From the NCBI GenBank assembly GCA_937891465.1, contig CALAHF010000108.1, positions 1 to 49,462 of the forward strand: a stretch of 49,462 nt of DNA. Direction: 5' to 3'. The translations under genes and the position numbers were made by a program. The DNA comes from an uncultured Verrucomicrobiales bacterium. Its GTDB lineage: Bacteria; Verrucomicrobiota; Verrucomicrobiia; Verrucomicrobiales; DEV007. Within the stretch, counting starts at the first letter, position 1; each line of letters starts with the position of its first letter. This document shows positions 15,925-25,357 of the stretch, piece by piece. The notes beneath the pieces were generated by a model. The model saw only the letters and a program-made list of their open reading frames with translations, did no database searches and was not told the DNA's origin.

Positions 15925-17352
15925 TTATTTTTGGATTCCCAAATGCTCGAGAACGTCGTCGTAAAACCCACTCTGATTCGCATAGATCGCGTAGTTCTTT
16001 GCCGATTCAAACCACTTCAGTGTGCTTGGTTTTACCTTTTTGGTGGTTTTGACAAGCTGGCGCTGAGTCACCGGGACGATCTTGCCGGATTTCATGGCTT
16101 CAGCGAGCGAAGCTTCGATGGCTTGATCGAATACGGCTTTGATATCAGCTCCGGAGAAATCTTTGAGACGTTTGGCCAACGCGGCCGCGTCGAGTCCGGC
16201 GAGGGGTTTGCCTTCGCCCATGATTTTGATGATTTCGGCGCGAGCGGGTTCATCCGGCGGCGGAACAAAAATAAGGCGATCGAATCGACCAGGACGGAGA
16301 AAGGCAGAATCGAGATGCCACGGGGCGTTGGTCGCACCGAGAATGAGAACGCCATCGTTTTCGTCCTGCCGGCCATCCATCTCGGCGAGGAACTGATTGA
16401 TTAGTGTCCGGCCGGCAGAGGTCCGCATGTCTTTCCGGTCGGCGGCAAGGGCATCGACTTCGTCAAAAAAGAGAACAGACGGGGCATTTCTGCGAGCAAG
16501 TTCGAAAATTTCATGGAGCTTTTCTTCCGACTTTCCGATCCACATATCGAGAATCTGATGGAGGCCAACGCTCATAAACTTGGCATTGATTTCACCTGCT
16601 GTAGCCCTGCTGATAAGTGTTTTTCCGCACCCGGGAGGCCCGTAAAGCAACACACCGCCACCGGCCTTTTTGCCATAGGCTTCGAAGAGCTCCTTATTCT
16701 CCATCGGATAGAGAATTTTCATCCGAATGTCTTCTTTGACGCATTCCATGCCGCCCACTTTTGTAAAATCGGTGTCGGCTTTTTGCACAAAATCCATTTC
16801 CAATTCGGAGGCGGCGCTCGGCGGGGGGCCGAAGGGAGTGCTGTCGTCGAATTCATCGTCGTCTTCCTCGAAATCAGGATCAAAATAGGCTCCTGCCTGA
16901 AAATCGGATGTCGCCTGCGGTTGGATATTCTCTGGCGGTGGTGTCGGGGTTCGACCTCCTGCCTGCCGGATTCGTTTTAGTAAATCGATATCGCTCATCG
17001 CCGCATCAAGCGTGATGGCTTTGTCGTAGCACTCGCGGGCTTCAGTTGAATTATTCTCGTTCAGAGCCAACTTGGCACGGAGCAGCCATGCGGGAGCAAA
17101 ATTGGGTGACTCCCCGCTGACTTGTTCAAGGCGAACGATCGCTTCCGACGATTTTCCCGAGAGATCCAAAATCTGAGCCACCTGGGTTTTGGCGACGGCA
17201 TTGGCTGGCTCAAGCTGGAGGACATTTTCAAACTGCTGTCGGGCTTCTTCGAGGCTGAATTGCTCGAGAAGGGCATCGCCAAGGAGCAGCATAAGCAGGA
17301 CATTGTCCGGCGAAACGGCGAGTGCTTGTTTGAGTGAGTCGATATCAGCCAT
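15925..17352 (-). CDS. TPR-AAA+ ATPase
   Basis: The 475-residue protein combines N-terminal TPR-like repeats (about 1-120) with an acidic linker (DPDFEEDDDEFDD, 158-170) and one AAA+ module. Walker A is GPPGCGKT (238-245), Walker B is VLFFDEVDAL (about 293-302), and the second region of homology is GATNAPWHLDSAFLRPGRFD with the arginine fingers. The pore-loop region reads KFMSVGLHQILDMWIGKSEE, as in the Vps4/katanin/proteasome-ATPase branch (meiotic clade-like), followed by a helical lid. It should act as a protein-remodelling machine, with the TPR part choosing substrates. The membrane TPR protein directly downstream may anchor it. Confidence 0.93.
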   Translation of the reverse strand: MADIDSLKQALAVSPDNVLLMLLLGDALLEQFSLEEARQQFENVLQLEPANAVAKTQVAQILDLSGKSSEAIVRLEQVSGESPNFAPAWLLRAKLALNENNSTEARECYDKAITLDAAMSDIDLLKRIRQAGGRTPTPPPENIQPQATSDFQAGAYFDPDFEEDDDEFDDSTPFGPPPSAASELEMDFVQKADTDFTKVGGMECVKEDIRMKILYPMENKELFEAYGKKAGGGVLLYGPPGCGKTLISRATAGEINAKFMSVGLHQILDMWIGKSEEKLHEIFELARRNAPSVLFFDEVDALAADRKDMRTSAGRTLINQFLAEMDGRQDENDGVLILGATNAPWHLDSAFLRPGRFDRLIFVPPPDEPARAEIIKIMGEGKPLAGLDAAALAKRLKDFSGADIKAVFDQAIEASLAEAMKSGKIVPVTQRQLVKTTKKVKPSTLKWFESAKNYAIYANQSGFYDDVLEHLGIQK

Positions 17353-17498
17353 GGTCTTTTGAAAAAGCTAGAGGGAAGATCGGCTGAGTCAAGATCGATG
17401 CGCACGAAGAGTAGCGGAAGATGCGAAATCTTCTGACGAGTTTGACTGCGGGCTCTGGAACTTTTTACAAGGTCCGCTACATCTGAAGGGATGGCTCT

Positions 17499-19028
17499 TT
17501 ACGCCGCTTTGTCCTTCTTTTTACCTTTCGGTTTTTTCTTGGCCTTTGGTTTTTCCTGAATGACTTCACCTTTGGTTTCGCCACTTTTCCATAGCACGAT
17601 TTCCTCGACGTCGTTTTTCGCTTCAGCACCCTTGGTGCTGCGACCGGCAAAAACGTCTTTCTTCAACAATGCGAGCAGCTGAGCCATCACTTCGGGTTCT
17701 TTGTCGACCAAATTGGTGGTTTCGCTAGGATCAGCTTCGAGATTGTAAAGTTGAGCCACTGGTGCTCCTTTTTTGGCCGCTTCCTTTTCACCGGGCGATG
17801 ACCATCCACCGGAGCCTCGAGCGATGAGGAGTTTCCATTTCCCCTGACGATAAGCGAAGTGACCGCTAATCGAATGATGAATCACGCCGGCGCGGGTCGA
17901 ATCGATAGTATCGCCGCTCAACGCAGGAAGAAAACTGACGCTGTCTTCGCAAGTGCCTTCAGGAACAGTGGCACCGATGATTTGTCCGGTTGTGCTGAAA
18001 AGATCCGTCAGGCAGATGAGTTGATCGGATATGCTACCCGCTTCGATTTTACCTGGCCAGCGAACGAAAAATGGAATCCGGTGGCCGCCGTCCCATAGAT
18101 CGGCTTTTGAACCGCGAAGATGCGCGCTGACGGTGTGTCCTTTCTTTGCAAGGTCTCCGATTTTTGCCGCCTTTGAGCACCCGTTGTCGCTGGTGAAAAT
18201 GACGAGAGTGTTATCAGTAACTCCGGCTTTCTCGAGAGCTTTGGAGATTTCACCAACGACGTTGTCTGTCTCCATTACAAAGTCTCCATAAGGACCGAGG
18301 GGGCTTTTTCCCTGCCAGTCCTTTGATGGAACGATCGGTGTGTGCGGCGAGCCCAACGGCACGTAGAGAAAAAACGGCTGTTCTTTCCCCGCGTGGTTTT
18401 CGATGAACTCGACGGATTTTTTGGTGAGGCGTGGGAGCATGTTGATCTCGTCGTCATGCTCGATCACGCGATCGTTCTCGATCACCGCATCCATATTCCT
18501 CGCATGGTGAAATCCATGATAATATTCGAAGCCCCGGTGCAAAGGACCGTCAGGAATCTTAGCTCCAACGGGTGGAGTCTTGTGGTCTTTCGAAGTGTAA
18601 GCTTTGTCTGTTTTGGGATCGAGGTATTGAAAATCGAGGTGCCACTTGCCGACAATCCCTGTCGCATATCCTTGGTCTTTCAGGAACCCTGCGACGGTAG
18701 GACGTTCTTTGTCGATCAAGCACGGGGCAAAACCAGTGACCACGCCTTTTTGCAGTCGAGTGCGCCAGCTGTAACGGCCCGTCATAATGCCGTAGCGCGT
18801 CGGCGTGCACACCGAAGAGCCGCTGTGAGCATCGGTGAAAATCATGCCTTCCGCTGCCAACTGATCCGCACCGGGGGTTGCGATTTTACCGTTTTCCGGA
18901 TTGAGGCATTGGATGTCGCCATATCCCAAGTCGTCGCAAATGATATAAACGATATTTGGTTTTTCTGCAGCGAAGCCCGTCAGGCTGCCGAGCACTGCGA
19001 GGATTGATAGGACGAAGATCCGTTTCAT
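17499..19028 (-). CDS. Secreted type I sulfatase (arylsulfatase family)
   Basis: The 509-residue protein from MKRIFVLSILAVLGSLTGFA (signal peptide) begins its mature part with PNIVYIICDDLGYGD, which supplies the paired aspartates that bind calcium. The formylglycine site is CTPTR (Cys74 in this numbering) in SSVCTPTRYGIMTGRYSWRT, a perfect C-x-P-x-R motif needing a maturase. KWHLDFQYL, SPHTPIVPSKDW and FTSDNGCSKAA supply the other catalytic and metal positions. It hydrolyses sulfate esters, probably of polysaccharides, outside the cytoplasm. The C-terminal tail is lysine-rich (KPKAKKKPKGKKKDKAA). No maturase gene is in the window. Confidence 0.96.
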   Translation of the reverse strand: MKRIFVLSILAVLGSLTGFAAEKPNIVYIICDDLGYGDIQCLNPENGKIATPGADQLAAEGMIFTDAHSGSSVCTPTRYGIMTGRYSWRTRLQKGVVTGFAPCLIDKERPTVAGFLKDQGYATGIVGKWHLDFQYLDPKTDKAYTSKDHKTPPVGAKIPDGPLHRGFEYYHGFHHARNMDAVIENDRVIEHDDEINMLPRLTKKSVEFIENHAGKEQPFFLYVPLGSPHTPIVPSKDWQGKSPLGPYGDFVMETDNVVGEISKALEKAGVTDNTLVIFTSDNGCSKAAKIGDLAKKGHTVSAHLRGSKADLWDGGHRIPFFVRWPGKIEAGSISDQLICLTDLFSTTGQIIGATVPEGTCEDSVSFLPALSGDTIDSTRAGVIHHSISGHFAYRQGKWKLLIARGSGGWSSPGEKEAAKKGAPVAQLYNLEADPSETTNLVDKEPEVMAQLLALLKKDVFAGRSTKGAEAKNDVEEIVLWKSGETKGEVIQEKPKAKKKPKGKKKDKAA

Positions 19029-19090
19029 AAGTGGAATCATGGCGAGTTTACAAACGAGGTAAAGCGCACAGTTGTGGGGGATCAGTATTT

Positions 19091-19140
19091 TCGATCCAAT
19101 AGGGTTGGCTCAATGAATGAACCCTGTTTGATCGTGAAGC
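19091..19140. repeat. Dispersed intergenic repeat, copy 5
   Basis: It reads tcgatccaatagggttggct, caatgaatgaaccctgtttg, atcgtgaagc, a good match to the family consensus. It lies between the sulfatase and the large esterase gene, which read in the same direction, and reaches the last codons of the latter. Confidence 0.7.
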
Positions 19141-19141
19141 T

Positions 19142-21067
19142 TCACTTCCGATCCTGAGCTTCGCGTTCGACGGATTCATCAACGGCATTGTCAAAGGTAT
19201 CGCGAAAAGCCGCGTCAGCATCGATCTCCGATTCACCGGATTTCAAATAAGGGCGGGGACGATCAGCAAATTCTCCACCTTCCCATCGAATGTTTTTGAA
19301 AACCGGGACGTCGCTTTTCCACTCTGCTTTGAATTCCTTTGGCCGCTCTTTCTGTGCGGGCGTGAGAATGAGGCTCGTCACAAAATCATAGTTCTCGAGC
19401 GCTTCGCCATCTTCGGTAATGAAGTTGTTGCACGGAATGGTGATGGAGTGGGCGCCTGCTGTCTCAAGCTCGATCAAGGCCGTGAAACGGCGAGGCTTCC
19501 GTCCCGTATATCCGCGCCAGCGATCCACATCCATGATGACTGCCAGCGTTTCGTTCGGACCGGTCGTTTCGATTTCAAATGCTAGGGATGCCCCGCGCGG
19601 TCCTACAAAGGCCGGGTCGTTTACTTTGTGGGTTTCGTAATTCCAGTGCGCTCCGTGGTTGACGCCAACCAGTGACCAATCCTGCCAGCCGTTTGCAAAG
19701 TCTTCGATGAGCCGTTTTCGTTGACCCGTTGGCTTTACGTTGGCGGCGACGAGGTGCTCAGGATAAACAATACGGCAGTCGCTGGTCAGAGTGAGCAACG
19801 AATTGTCCAAATACCCCGGTGGCATATCGATTTTCTCTCCGGTATCATAGGTCACGTTCGCAAAGGCAAATAGAGGTTCGCCGAGATCCATCACAGGGCA
19901 CTGAGCGGTGAAATGATCTCCATTTTGAATGGTTTCGGCCGATCGCCAGAAACGCGCTCGGGGATCACGATCGAATCCGTAATAAACGACGACCTTCTCT
20001 ATTTTGTGAGCCGTCGAGAAGTCCGGCTTCACCGTGAATTCCGGAGTTCCACTTTCGGTTTTGATTTTCAATTCGCCGCGCGGCATTTTGGGGAACGTAA
20101 AGTCGCTCTTCAAATGGGCATCGAACCAGAGAATCCGCGCCATGTAGTTGTCGGCGGTAAATCGATGGTTCATGTGTGGTGTAAACGACATGGCACTGTC
20201 ATTTTTCGGAAGTGATTTGAAGCCACGAACGACAAACTCCATCGGAGAATTGAAATCGTTCGTCGCGCCAAGAAACATGACCGGACAACTCGCCAATGGC
20301 CACGCGTGAGCGCAATCAATGGTATCCAAGTAGAGTTTCCGGTTTTCCACCATGCGACGCGCGGAGTTGGGGATGCCGACGATGTCCGTGTAGAGAAAGC
20401 CGCTGCCACCAACCGATGGCGAAATTGCTTTCAGCCGGGGATCGTTGGCTGTCAGCATGGTGATCCGGCCTCCCATGCTATGGCCCATCAAGCCGACGCG
20501 GTCACCATCCGCTTCAGGTTGCTCTTCCAAGAGCGTGATCGCTCGACGGGCGGCGGCCGAATACAGCAGCCACGAACTGTTCCATGGGTGAGGGACATCA
20601 TGAATCGTTCCATCGCCAGGCGTGACGTCATTGTGATGTTTTGGATCCAGAAATCCGGCCGGGATTCCGGTCCAATCCGCGTTGGGATCGTCCGGTTGAT
20701 CGATCACTTTTTCGCCCCAGTTCACGGTCACGACAGCGTAACCTCGCGACGCCCAATATTTTGCAGTGCCTTTTCGGGCGAATTGTCCGCCGCCATGAAC
20801 TTGAATGAGTCCGGGGAGTTTTTCCGCTCCTTTGGGAAACGCGTAGAAGGCCGCGACTTTGGTTTTCCGACCATCAAAGGTGCCGACGACGTATCGGATC
20901 GTGCGGATGACGATGTCTTCTTCGACAACTTCCCGAATGACCTCGACTTCCAGCGGTTCAGCCCGCGGATCATAGTTTTCCCAGGCTTCCGCAAAAGTCT
21001 GCGGGACTTCTTGCGCCGCGCTGAAAATCGGAACGGAGGCAAAAAATAGAAGGAACAATATTCGCAT
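19142..21067 (-). CDS. Secreted alpha/beta hydrolase (acetyl-xylan-esterase/dienelactone-hydrolase type)
   Basis: The 641-residue protein has a signal peptide (MRILFLLFFASVPIFSAAQ). The hydrolase core shows LIQVHGGGQFARKGTAKYWA (oxyanion region) and the nucleophile elbow GHSMGG with catalytic Ser, then FLGATNDFNSPMEFV (acid region) and HMNHRFTADNY (His region). Beyond about residue 340, a beta-rich C-terminal half (WQDWSLVGVNHGAHWNYETH onwards) looks like a carbohydrate-binding or jelly-roll-like module, not identified. Secreted esterases of this build remove acyl groups from plant or algal polysaccharides, which suits the neighbouring sulfatase and second esterase. Confidence 0.87.
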   Translation of the reverse strand: MRILFLLFFASVPIFSAAQEVPQTFAEAWENYDPRAEPLEVEVIREVVEEDIVIRTIRYVVGTFDGRKTKVAAFYAFPKGAEKLPGLIQVHGGGQFARKGTAKYWASRGYAVVTVNWGEKVIDQPDDPNADWTGIPAGFLDPKHHNDVTPGDGTIHDVPHPWNSSWLLYSAAARRAITLLEEQPEADGDRVGLMGHSMGGRITMLTANDPRLKAISPSVGGSGFLYTDIVGIPNSARRMVENRKLYLDTIDCAHAWPLASCPVMFLGATNDFNSPMEFVVRGFKSLPKNDSAMSFTPHMNHRFTADNYMARILWFDAHLKSDFTFPKMPRGELKIKTESGTPEFTVKPDFSTAHKIEKVVVYYGFDRDPRARFWRSAETIQNGDHFTAQCPVMDLGEPLFAFANVTYDTGEKIDMPPGYLDNSLLTLTSDCRIVYPEHLVAANVKPTGQRKRLIEDFANGWQDWSLVGVNHGAHWNYETHKVNDPAFVGPRGASLAFEIETTGPNETLAVIMDVDRWRGYTGRKPRRFTALIELETAGAHSITIPCNNFITEDGEALENYDFVTSLILTPAQKERPKEFKAEWKSDVPVFKNIRWEGGEFADRPRPYLKSGESEIDADAAFRDTFDNAVDESVEREAQDRK

Positions 21068-21234
21068 GGGGCTATTCGATTAAGGGCAGGTTGAAAATGA
21101 CTTTAGCGAACTTTATGAGGCTTCAAAGCCGTTTATAAGTTTGTTACGTTTTCGGTTTTTACTTCCTGTAAATCGCAGTTGCCGTCGCGATACAGGTCAA
21201 TCAACCTGCTGAGGGCCCGTGAATGGGAGAAAAT

Positions 21235-22289
21235 TTACCCTTTTAGCTTCGCTGTCAAGAACGCTTCGAGCGAGCCGTAGGGATCATTTTTGGGTTTCAC
21301 GTCTTTGCCGGTCACGATGCATTCGAGATCCACTTGTTGCATCGCTTCCTGAAGCTTCAGGCCGAGTTTCACGTGATGAACCCATTCGCTTGAGCCGGTT
21401 TTCGCGGTGACAACGGTGTTGGGGCGACCGTAGATCATGTAGACGGGAACATCATCTTTTTTGGTGAGGTGAGTGATCGATGAAGCCTCCGTCATGAGTT
21501 TTTTGACGCGTTCGCTGGTCCAGTCGGCATCGGATTCAACTGCATAGAAGGCGGGAAGTGCAGGACCGTGTTGCAAATCGGGAACGCCGAACCACTCACG
21601 GAAGGTGCGAATGTCGTAGGTCGATTGTCCGTTCAACGTCCCGGCAGCGGTGATGCGAGTGGATTGGCGGGCGATCAGATCTTTTCTGTCAGGATCGGCG
21701 AGGTCTTCGTGAAAGCCCAGCCACAGGGAAATACCCGCGCCGGCGGATCCACCATAACAAGCAACTTTCTTCGGATCGAGATTCCATTCCGTTGCGCGAT
21801 GGCGAATCGTTTGCAAACTGCGAGCGGCGTCGTGCATCATCATGGGATACGGCCCGACGTCGGATAGGCGGTAATTCAAAGCCACATAGGCGATGCCTGC
21901 TTTCAGATATTGATCAATCACTCCGGGAGGAGCCATTGATTTGTCGCCGCTGCGGAAACCGCCGCCGTGAATGAAAATCACCATCGGGGTGGGCTCGGTC
22001 GCGTTGGGAACGAGCCAAATGTCGAAGGCCTGTTTCTCGTAGTCGCCGCAGGAAACGTTGGCGTGAGTAGGTTTGGGGCCAGTGGGTTTGGTTTGCGTCC
22101 GTTTTTCCATACCGGCGCGGCGTTTCTTTAAAAATGCCAACGCTTCTTCCCGAGTCAGCGTCCCATCTTTATTGGCGTCGCTTTGGCAGAGGTGGTTTTG
22201 CTTTCCTGACTGAGTCCGACTTTGCCGAGGGAAAGCATCAGGAGAAAGGCCGCTGTGACCCCGCCAATGAAGTGATTCATTCGATTCAT
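21235..22289 (-). pseudogene. EF-hand plus alpha/beta hydrolase esterase, frameshifted at its 5' end
   Basis: The 3' frame (up to 22140) encodes an esterase with oxyanion motif VIFIHGGGFRSGDKS and nucleophile GGSAGAG, as in hormone-sensitive-lipase-like esterases used against acylated polysaccharides. Upstream in this frame, ANKDGTLTREEALAFLKKRR is half of a calcium-binding EF-hand. The signal peptide lies in another frame: MNHFIGGVTAAFLLMLSLGK from 22280 (or 22289), running to KTTSAK. One missing A in the run that now reads GCCAAAGCG, near 22186, would restore SAKSDANKDG and join both. Thus either a recent single-base loss has broken the gene, or there is an assembly error. The downstream frame is intact over 300 residues, arguing for a very recent event or an error. 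Confidence 0.8.
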
Positions 22290-22344
22290 ACCGTGAAAAA
22301 CCCCACGGATTGCAAATGGTTCCGCTTTCGATTGGAGGTTTCGG

Positions 22345-23574
22345 TTAGTCAGCCGCGAGATCGCGAAACACGATGATCGATGGGTTTCCCACCGGCGTGT
22401 ATTGATCGGTGAAGTTGAGTTTGCCGGTTTTCTTGTCGACCGCAAAAATCGCGATGTGGTCAGCGCGTTGATTGCAGGTGTAGAAAAAGCGGCCGGTTGG
22501 ATCGAATTCGAAGCTGCGTGGATAATTCCCGCGAGTCCATTCGTCGCCGACGAAAGTGAGCTTCCCATTTTCTCCGACGGAAAAGATACCGATGCTGTCG
22601 TGAAGTCGATTGCCGGTGTAGACGAATTTCCCGTCGTCAGACAGCATGATGCCTGAACAGAAATTGCTGCCGGCATAGCCGGGAGGAAGGCTGGAAATCG
22701 TTTGCCGTTCTTTGAGATGACCCTTTTCAGAATCGTAATCGAAAAGCACCACGGTTGAGCCTTCTTCCTGCAGGGAATAGAGCCATTTCCCATCGGGATG
22801 AAATGCAAAGTGGCGCGGGCCATCTCCCGGTGGAAGGGAAACGGAATGAGGCGTATTCGGCGTCAGCTTTCCGTTTTCAGAATCGAATTTCCAAATGAAG
22901 ATTTTGTCCAGCCCGAGGTCGACATGCAGCACAAAACGGCCGGAGGGATCGGATTCGATCATGTGAGCGTGGACTTGATCGTGACCACTGAAGGCAAAAC
23001 TTCCGGGAGGCGCGTTTGTTGCAACCGTTGGACCAACCGTGCCTTCGTCCTGTTTGAAGTCGCTCGCTTCAGCGAGACTGCCGTCTTTATTGATCGGTAG
23101 AACCGCGACCGAGCCTCCGAAGTAATTCGCCACCAGCACGAATTTTCCCGAAGGATGAACACTGAGATGCGCTGGACCTTTTCCGCCCGAGCTGACCGTA
23201 TTGAGCAATTCGAGCTGTCCGTTTTCCGGATTCACTGCAAATGCACTGACTGATCCGGCCTCGTTTTCGCCCGTCCGCTCCGTTTCATTCGCAGAATACA
23301 AGCGGGTCTGCGTTTCATTGAAGGCGAGGGCGCTTGGGCTGGTTCCCATCTCGACCAAGCCCGCTGGAGTCATGGCTCCAGTATCGCGATTGACCGTGAA
23401 AAGGTGAATTCCTCGCCCATTTCCCGGCGGCAAATCCACCTGCGTCTTCCGCATATTTTTCAGCGGCGACGTGTAAGTGCCGACATACGCCATGAGCGGT
23501 TTTTTCTCGTCAGCAAACGACTCAGCAGCCGCAACAAGGCTCAACACCGCAACGATGATTTTGGAAAAATGCAT
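22345..23574 (-). CDS. Secreted lactonase-type beta-propeller (YbhE/PF10282)
   Basis: The 409-residue protein has a signal peptide (MHFSKIIVAVLSLVAAAESF). The mature part starts LMAYVGTYTSPL and carries IHLFTVNRDTGAMTPAG, GTSPSALAFNETQTRLYSAN, KGPAHLSVHPSGKFVLVANY, GDGPRHFAFHPDGKWLYSLQ and NFCSGIMLSDDGKFVYTGNR. These are the repeats of the lactonase/3-carboxy-cis,cis-muconate-cyclase-like propeller family whose cytoplasmic member is 6-phosphogluconolactonase Pgl. A secreted version probably acts on another lactone or only binds sugars. Its stop is about 55 bases from the start of the frameshifted esterase, in the same direction. Confidence 0.92.
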   Translation of the reverse strand: MHFSKIIVAVLSLVAAAESFADEKKPLMAYVGTYTSPLKNMRKTQVDLPPGNGRGIHLFTVNRDTGAMTPAGLVEMGTSPSALAFNETQTRLYSANETERTGENEAGSVSAFAVNPENGQLELLNTVSSGGKGPAHLSVHPSGKFVLVANYFGGSVAVLPINKDGSLAEASDFKQDEGTVGPTVATNAPPGSFAFSGHDQVHAHMIESDPSGRFVLHVDLGLDKIFIWKFDSENGKLTPNTPHSVSLPPGDGPRHFAFHPDGKWLYSLQEEGSTVVLFDYDSEKGHLKERQTISSLPPGYAGSNFCSGIMLSDDGKFVYTGNRLHDSIGIFSVGENGKLTFVGDEWTRGNYPRSFEFDPTGRFFYTCNQRADHIAIFAVDKKTGKLNFTDQYTPVGNPSIIVFRDLAAD

Positions 23575-24226
23575 TCGCTGAGATTGGCGGTTTGTGGTGC
23601 CTAAGGCAAGTGGCGTGATTGTTAGTCAGGGGAGTTTGAACAGGGAAGCACTTTGGTTTGTCACCGAATCAATTCGCGCCTATTCAGTTAAATTCTTTCA
23701 AAAATGCGCAAGACACAAGGTGTCAAGTCAGTTTCGCCTGAGCAGAATTCACGATTTAATAGGAAAATATGTTCACCAAACTCCAATCTAATCGCGATGC
23801 TTTTGCTGCTGATTTGTAACGAGTTAGCCCTGGATGCGATTTGGGAGGGGGCGACGAAACAACCCTGCAACGGAGGGGGTTTACGGGCCGTTGGAATACG
23901 CTAGGTGGTCTGAAAGCTTTATTGCCCAATGCGTGGCGCTTCAGGTCTATGACAACACCTCCCTCGGAAATCGACCGCCGAACGAAATCCTGACAAACTA
24001 CTTTCAAGAGAAAACAATCACCCTAAACTAAAACCAAACGGACCAAGAAATCCGTGTCCACTTTATCGGGGGAGTTCCACACGTGCCTTCGAACTCAATA
24101 CTAGTCGACACTACAAAGCCGTAGCGTGTTTCTTGGCGCGTTTAAATGGATTGGGGATTTGCTCCCTTGAAAGAACAAACTTACCTCAGAAATCCACGCC
24201 TTGACTCGTCTGTTAGAGTTTGCCGT
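23575..24226 (+). mobile_element. Gene-poor stretch with the remnant 3' end of an IS3-like element
   Basis: From about 23900 a frame reads ESFIAQCVALQVYDNTSLGN, RPPNEILTNYFQEKTITLN, ending in TAA at 24029-24031. The YxNTSLGNRPPNE part resembles the C-terminus of IS3-type transposases (YN..R.H.SLG..P.E). Bases 24025-24074 then repeat bases 1-55 of the window. The 5' part of the transposase is absent, so this is a dead fragment. A partial copy of the dispersed repeat (gacgaaacaaccctgcaacg, near 23852) lies before it. Bases 23575-23840 and 24080-24226 show no convincing gene. Confidence 0.5.
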
Positions 24227-25036
24227 ATGCCCAAAATTGCTATCTTATCTGACATCCACGGAAACCTGCCCGCTTTTCAGGCAGTCCTAAAAAGGGTCGC
24301 TAAATCCGGTGCTCAAGAAATCGCCTTTGGAGGCGATATCGTTGGCTATGGTGCTTCCCCGGCTGATTGCGTCGATTTGGTCCGCAATTTGAAAGGGCCT
24401 TGTGTGTTGGGAAATCACGACGCCTACACTAAGGACGTGGCCGAAAAAGGAGAGGAAAGTCTCTACAAGGGGTGGGAGGCCAATCCGGTCTGGGCCGGTG
24501 CAGCCCTCGCGGTTAGGCAGATGACCCGGGAATCCCTGGAATGGCTGTGGGGACGACCATGGTTCCTTCATCTCGAGGGAGCCGTCCTCGCACATGCAAG
24601 CCTGCATGATATAAACAATTGGCCTTATCTTGAGGGGGATGAATCCGCAGCCCCCACTTTGGCGGTTTTGAAGGAGAAAGGGTTTGGCCTGGGCTTCTTT
24701 GGACACATCCACCGGCTTGGGATTTATTTCGATAAAGCGGCCCGGGTTGTCCCCGAGCAGATTAGTGAAGACAAATATCTGATTCCCAAGGGTTCAGTTT
24801 GTGCGGTTACGGTCGGTTCAGTCGGGCAATCGAGAGAAGAAGGAGACGATCGGGCGACCTGGGTCACGTGGGATTCTGATGAACGGATCGTTGAGTTTCA
24901 TCGTAATTATTACTCGAGTATACGGGCAGCCAGAGAGATTATTGAGGCGGCATTGCCGATGGAATCGGCAATGCGGTTGATGCCTGCGAACCCCCGGCAG
25001 TCTGATGAAGATAAGAAAATCATGCAGCCGGAGTAA
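24227..25036 (+). CDS. Metallophosphoesterase (calcineurin-like)
   Basis: The 269-residue cytoplasmic protein begins MPKIAILSDIHGNLPAF; an upstream extension to 24146 lacks homology. Metal-binding motifs are D-x-H in LSDIHGN, GGDIVGYG (GD..G), GNHD in VLGNHDAY, AHASLH, and FGHIH, complete and in the order of the YfcE-like branch of calcineurin-type phosphoesterases. Members hydrolyse phosphodiesters or small phosphate esters using two metal ions, and the substrate is unknown. It stands alone between the IS remnant and a short non-coding stretch. Confidence 0.92.
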   Translation: MPKIAILSDIHGNLPAFQAVLKRVAKSGAQEIAFGGDIVGYGASPADCVDLVRNLKGPCVLGNHDAYTKDVAEKGEESLYKGWEANPVWAGAALAVRQMTRESLEWLWGRPWFLHLEGAVLAHASLHDINNWPYLEGDESAAPTLAVLKEKGFGLGFFGHIHRLGIYFDKAARVVPEQISEDKYLIPKGSVCAVTVGSVGQSREEGDDRATWVTWDSDERIVEFHRNYYSSIRAAREIIEAALPMESAMRLMPANPRQSDEDKKIMQPE

Positions 25037-25357
25037 TTTTGAAACGTAGCGCTTCGCTTCTTTTTCGGCCACATTCAGCCCATGCTGGGCCGTCACGAAA
25101 CGAGTATTCCAAGCTCGATCACGCTCCGAGTTGATTGACAGCCGTGAATAGAATTCGTATTCCCCTTTCGAGAACGCTCCACCTTGAACGGTCGATGAGA
25201 CAACGAAAGTTGGCGGCGTCACCTTCGATCAAGATTCAGAGTTCGAAGCTGAGGTCGCACGAATTTGCGAACTCTTGTGTAGGAAAATCACTGAGCACAA
25301 AGAGGCCAAAAAGGTGCTAGAGGAGCCGGCGTGACTGCCGTTCCTCACCTTTTATGT
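25037..25357. other. Non-coding stretch, possible short remnant
   Basis: No gene can be supported here. A plus-strand frame at 25188-25332 reads VDETTKVGGVTFDQDSEFEA, EVARICELLCRKITEHKEA, KKVLEEPA to TGA, which looks like a protein C-terminus but has an in-frame stop directly before it and no start codon. It could be the tail of a lost gene. Otherwise nothing is seen. Confidence 0.3.

Noticed and set aside
18342-19007. 221-codon plus-strand frame opposite the first sulfatase
   Set aside because: Shadow of the sulfatase, whose formylglycine and metal motifs are complete on the minus strand.
20306-21049. 247-codon plus-strand frame opposite the large esterase
   Set aside because: The minus-strand frame has a signal peptide, GHSMGG nucleophile and full domain order; the plus-strand text has no family-like pattern.
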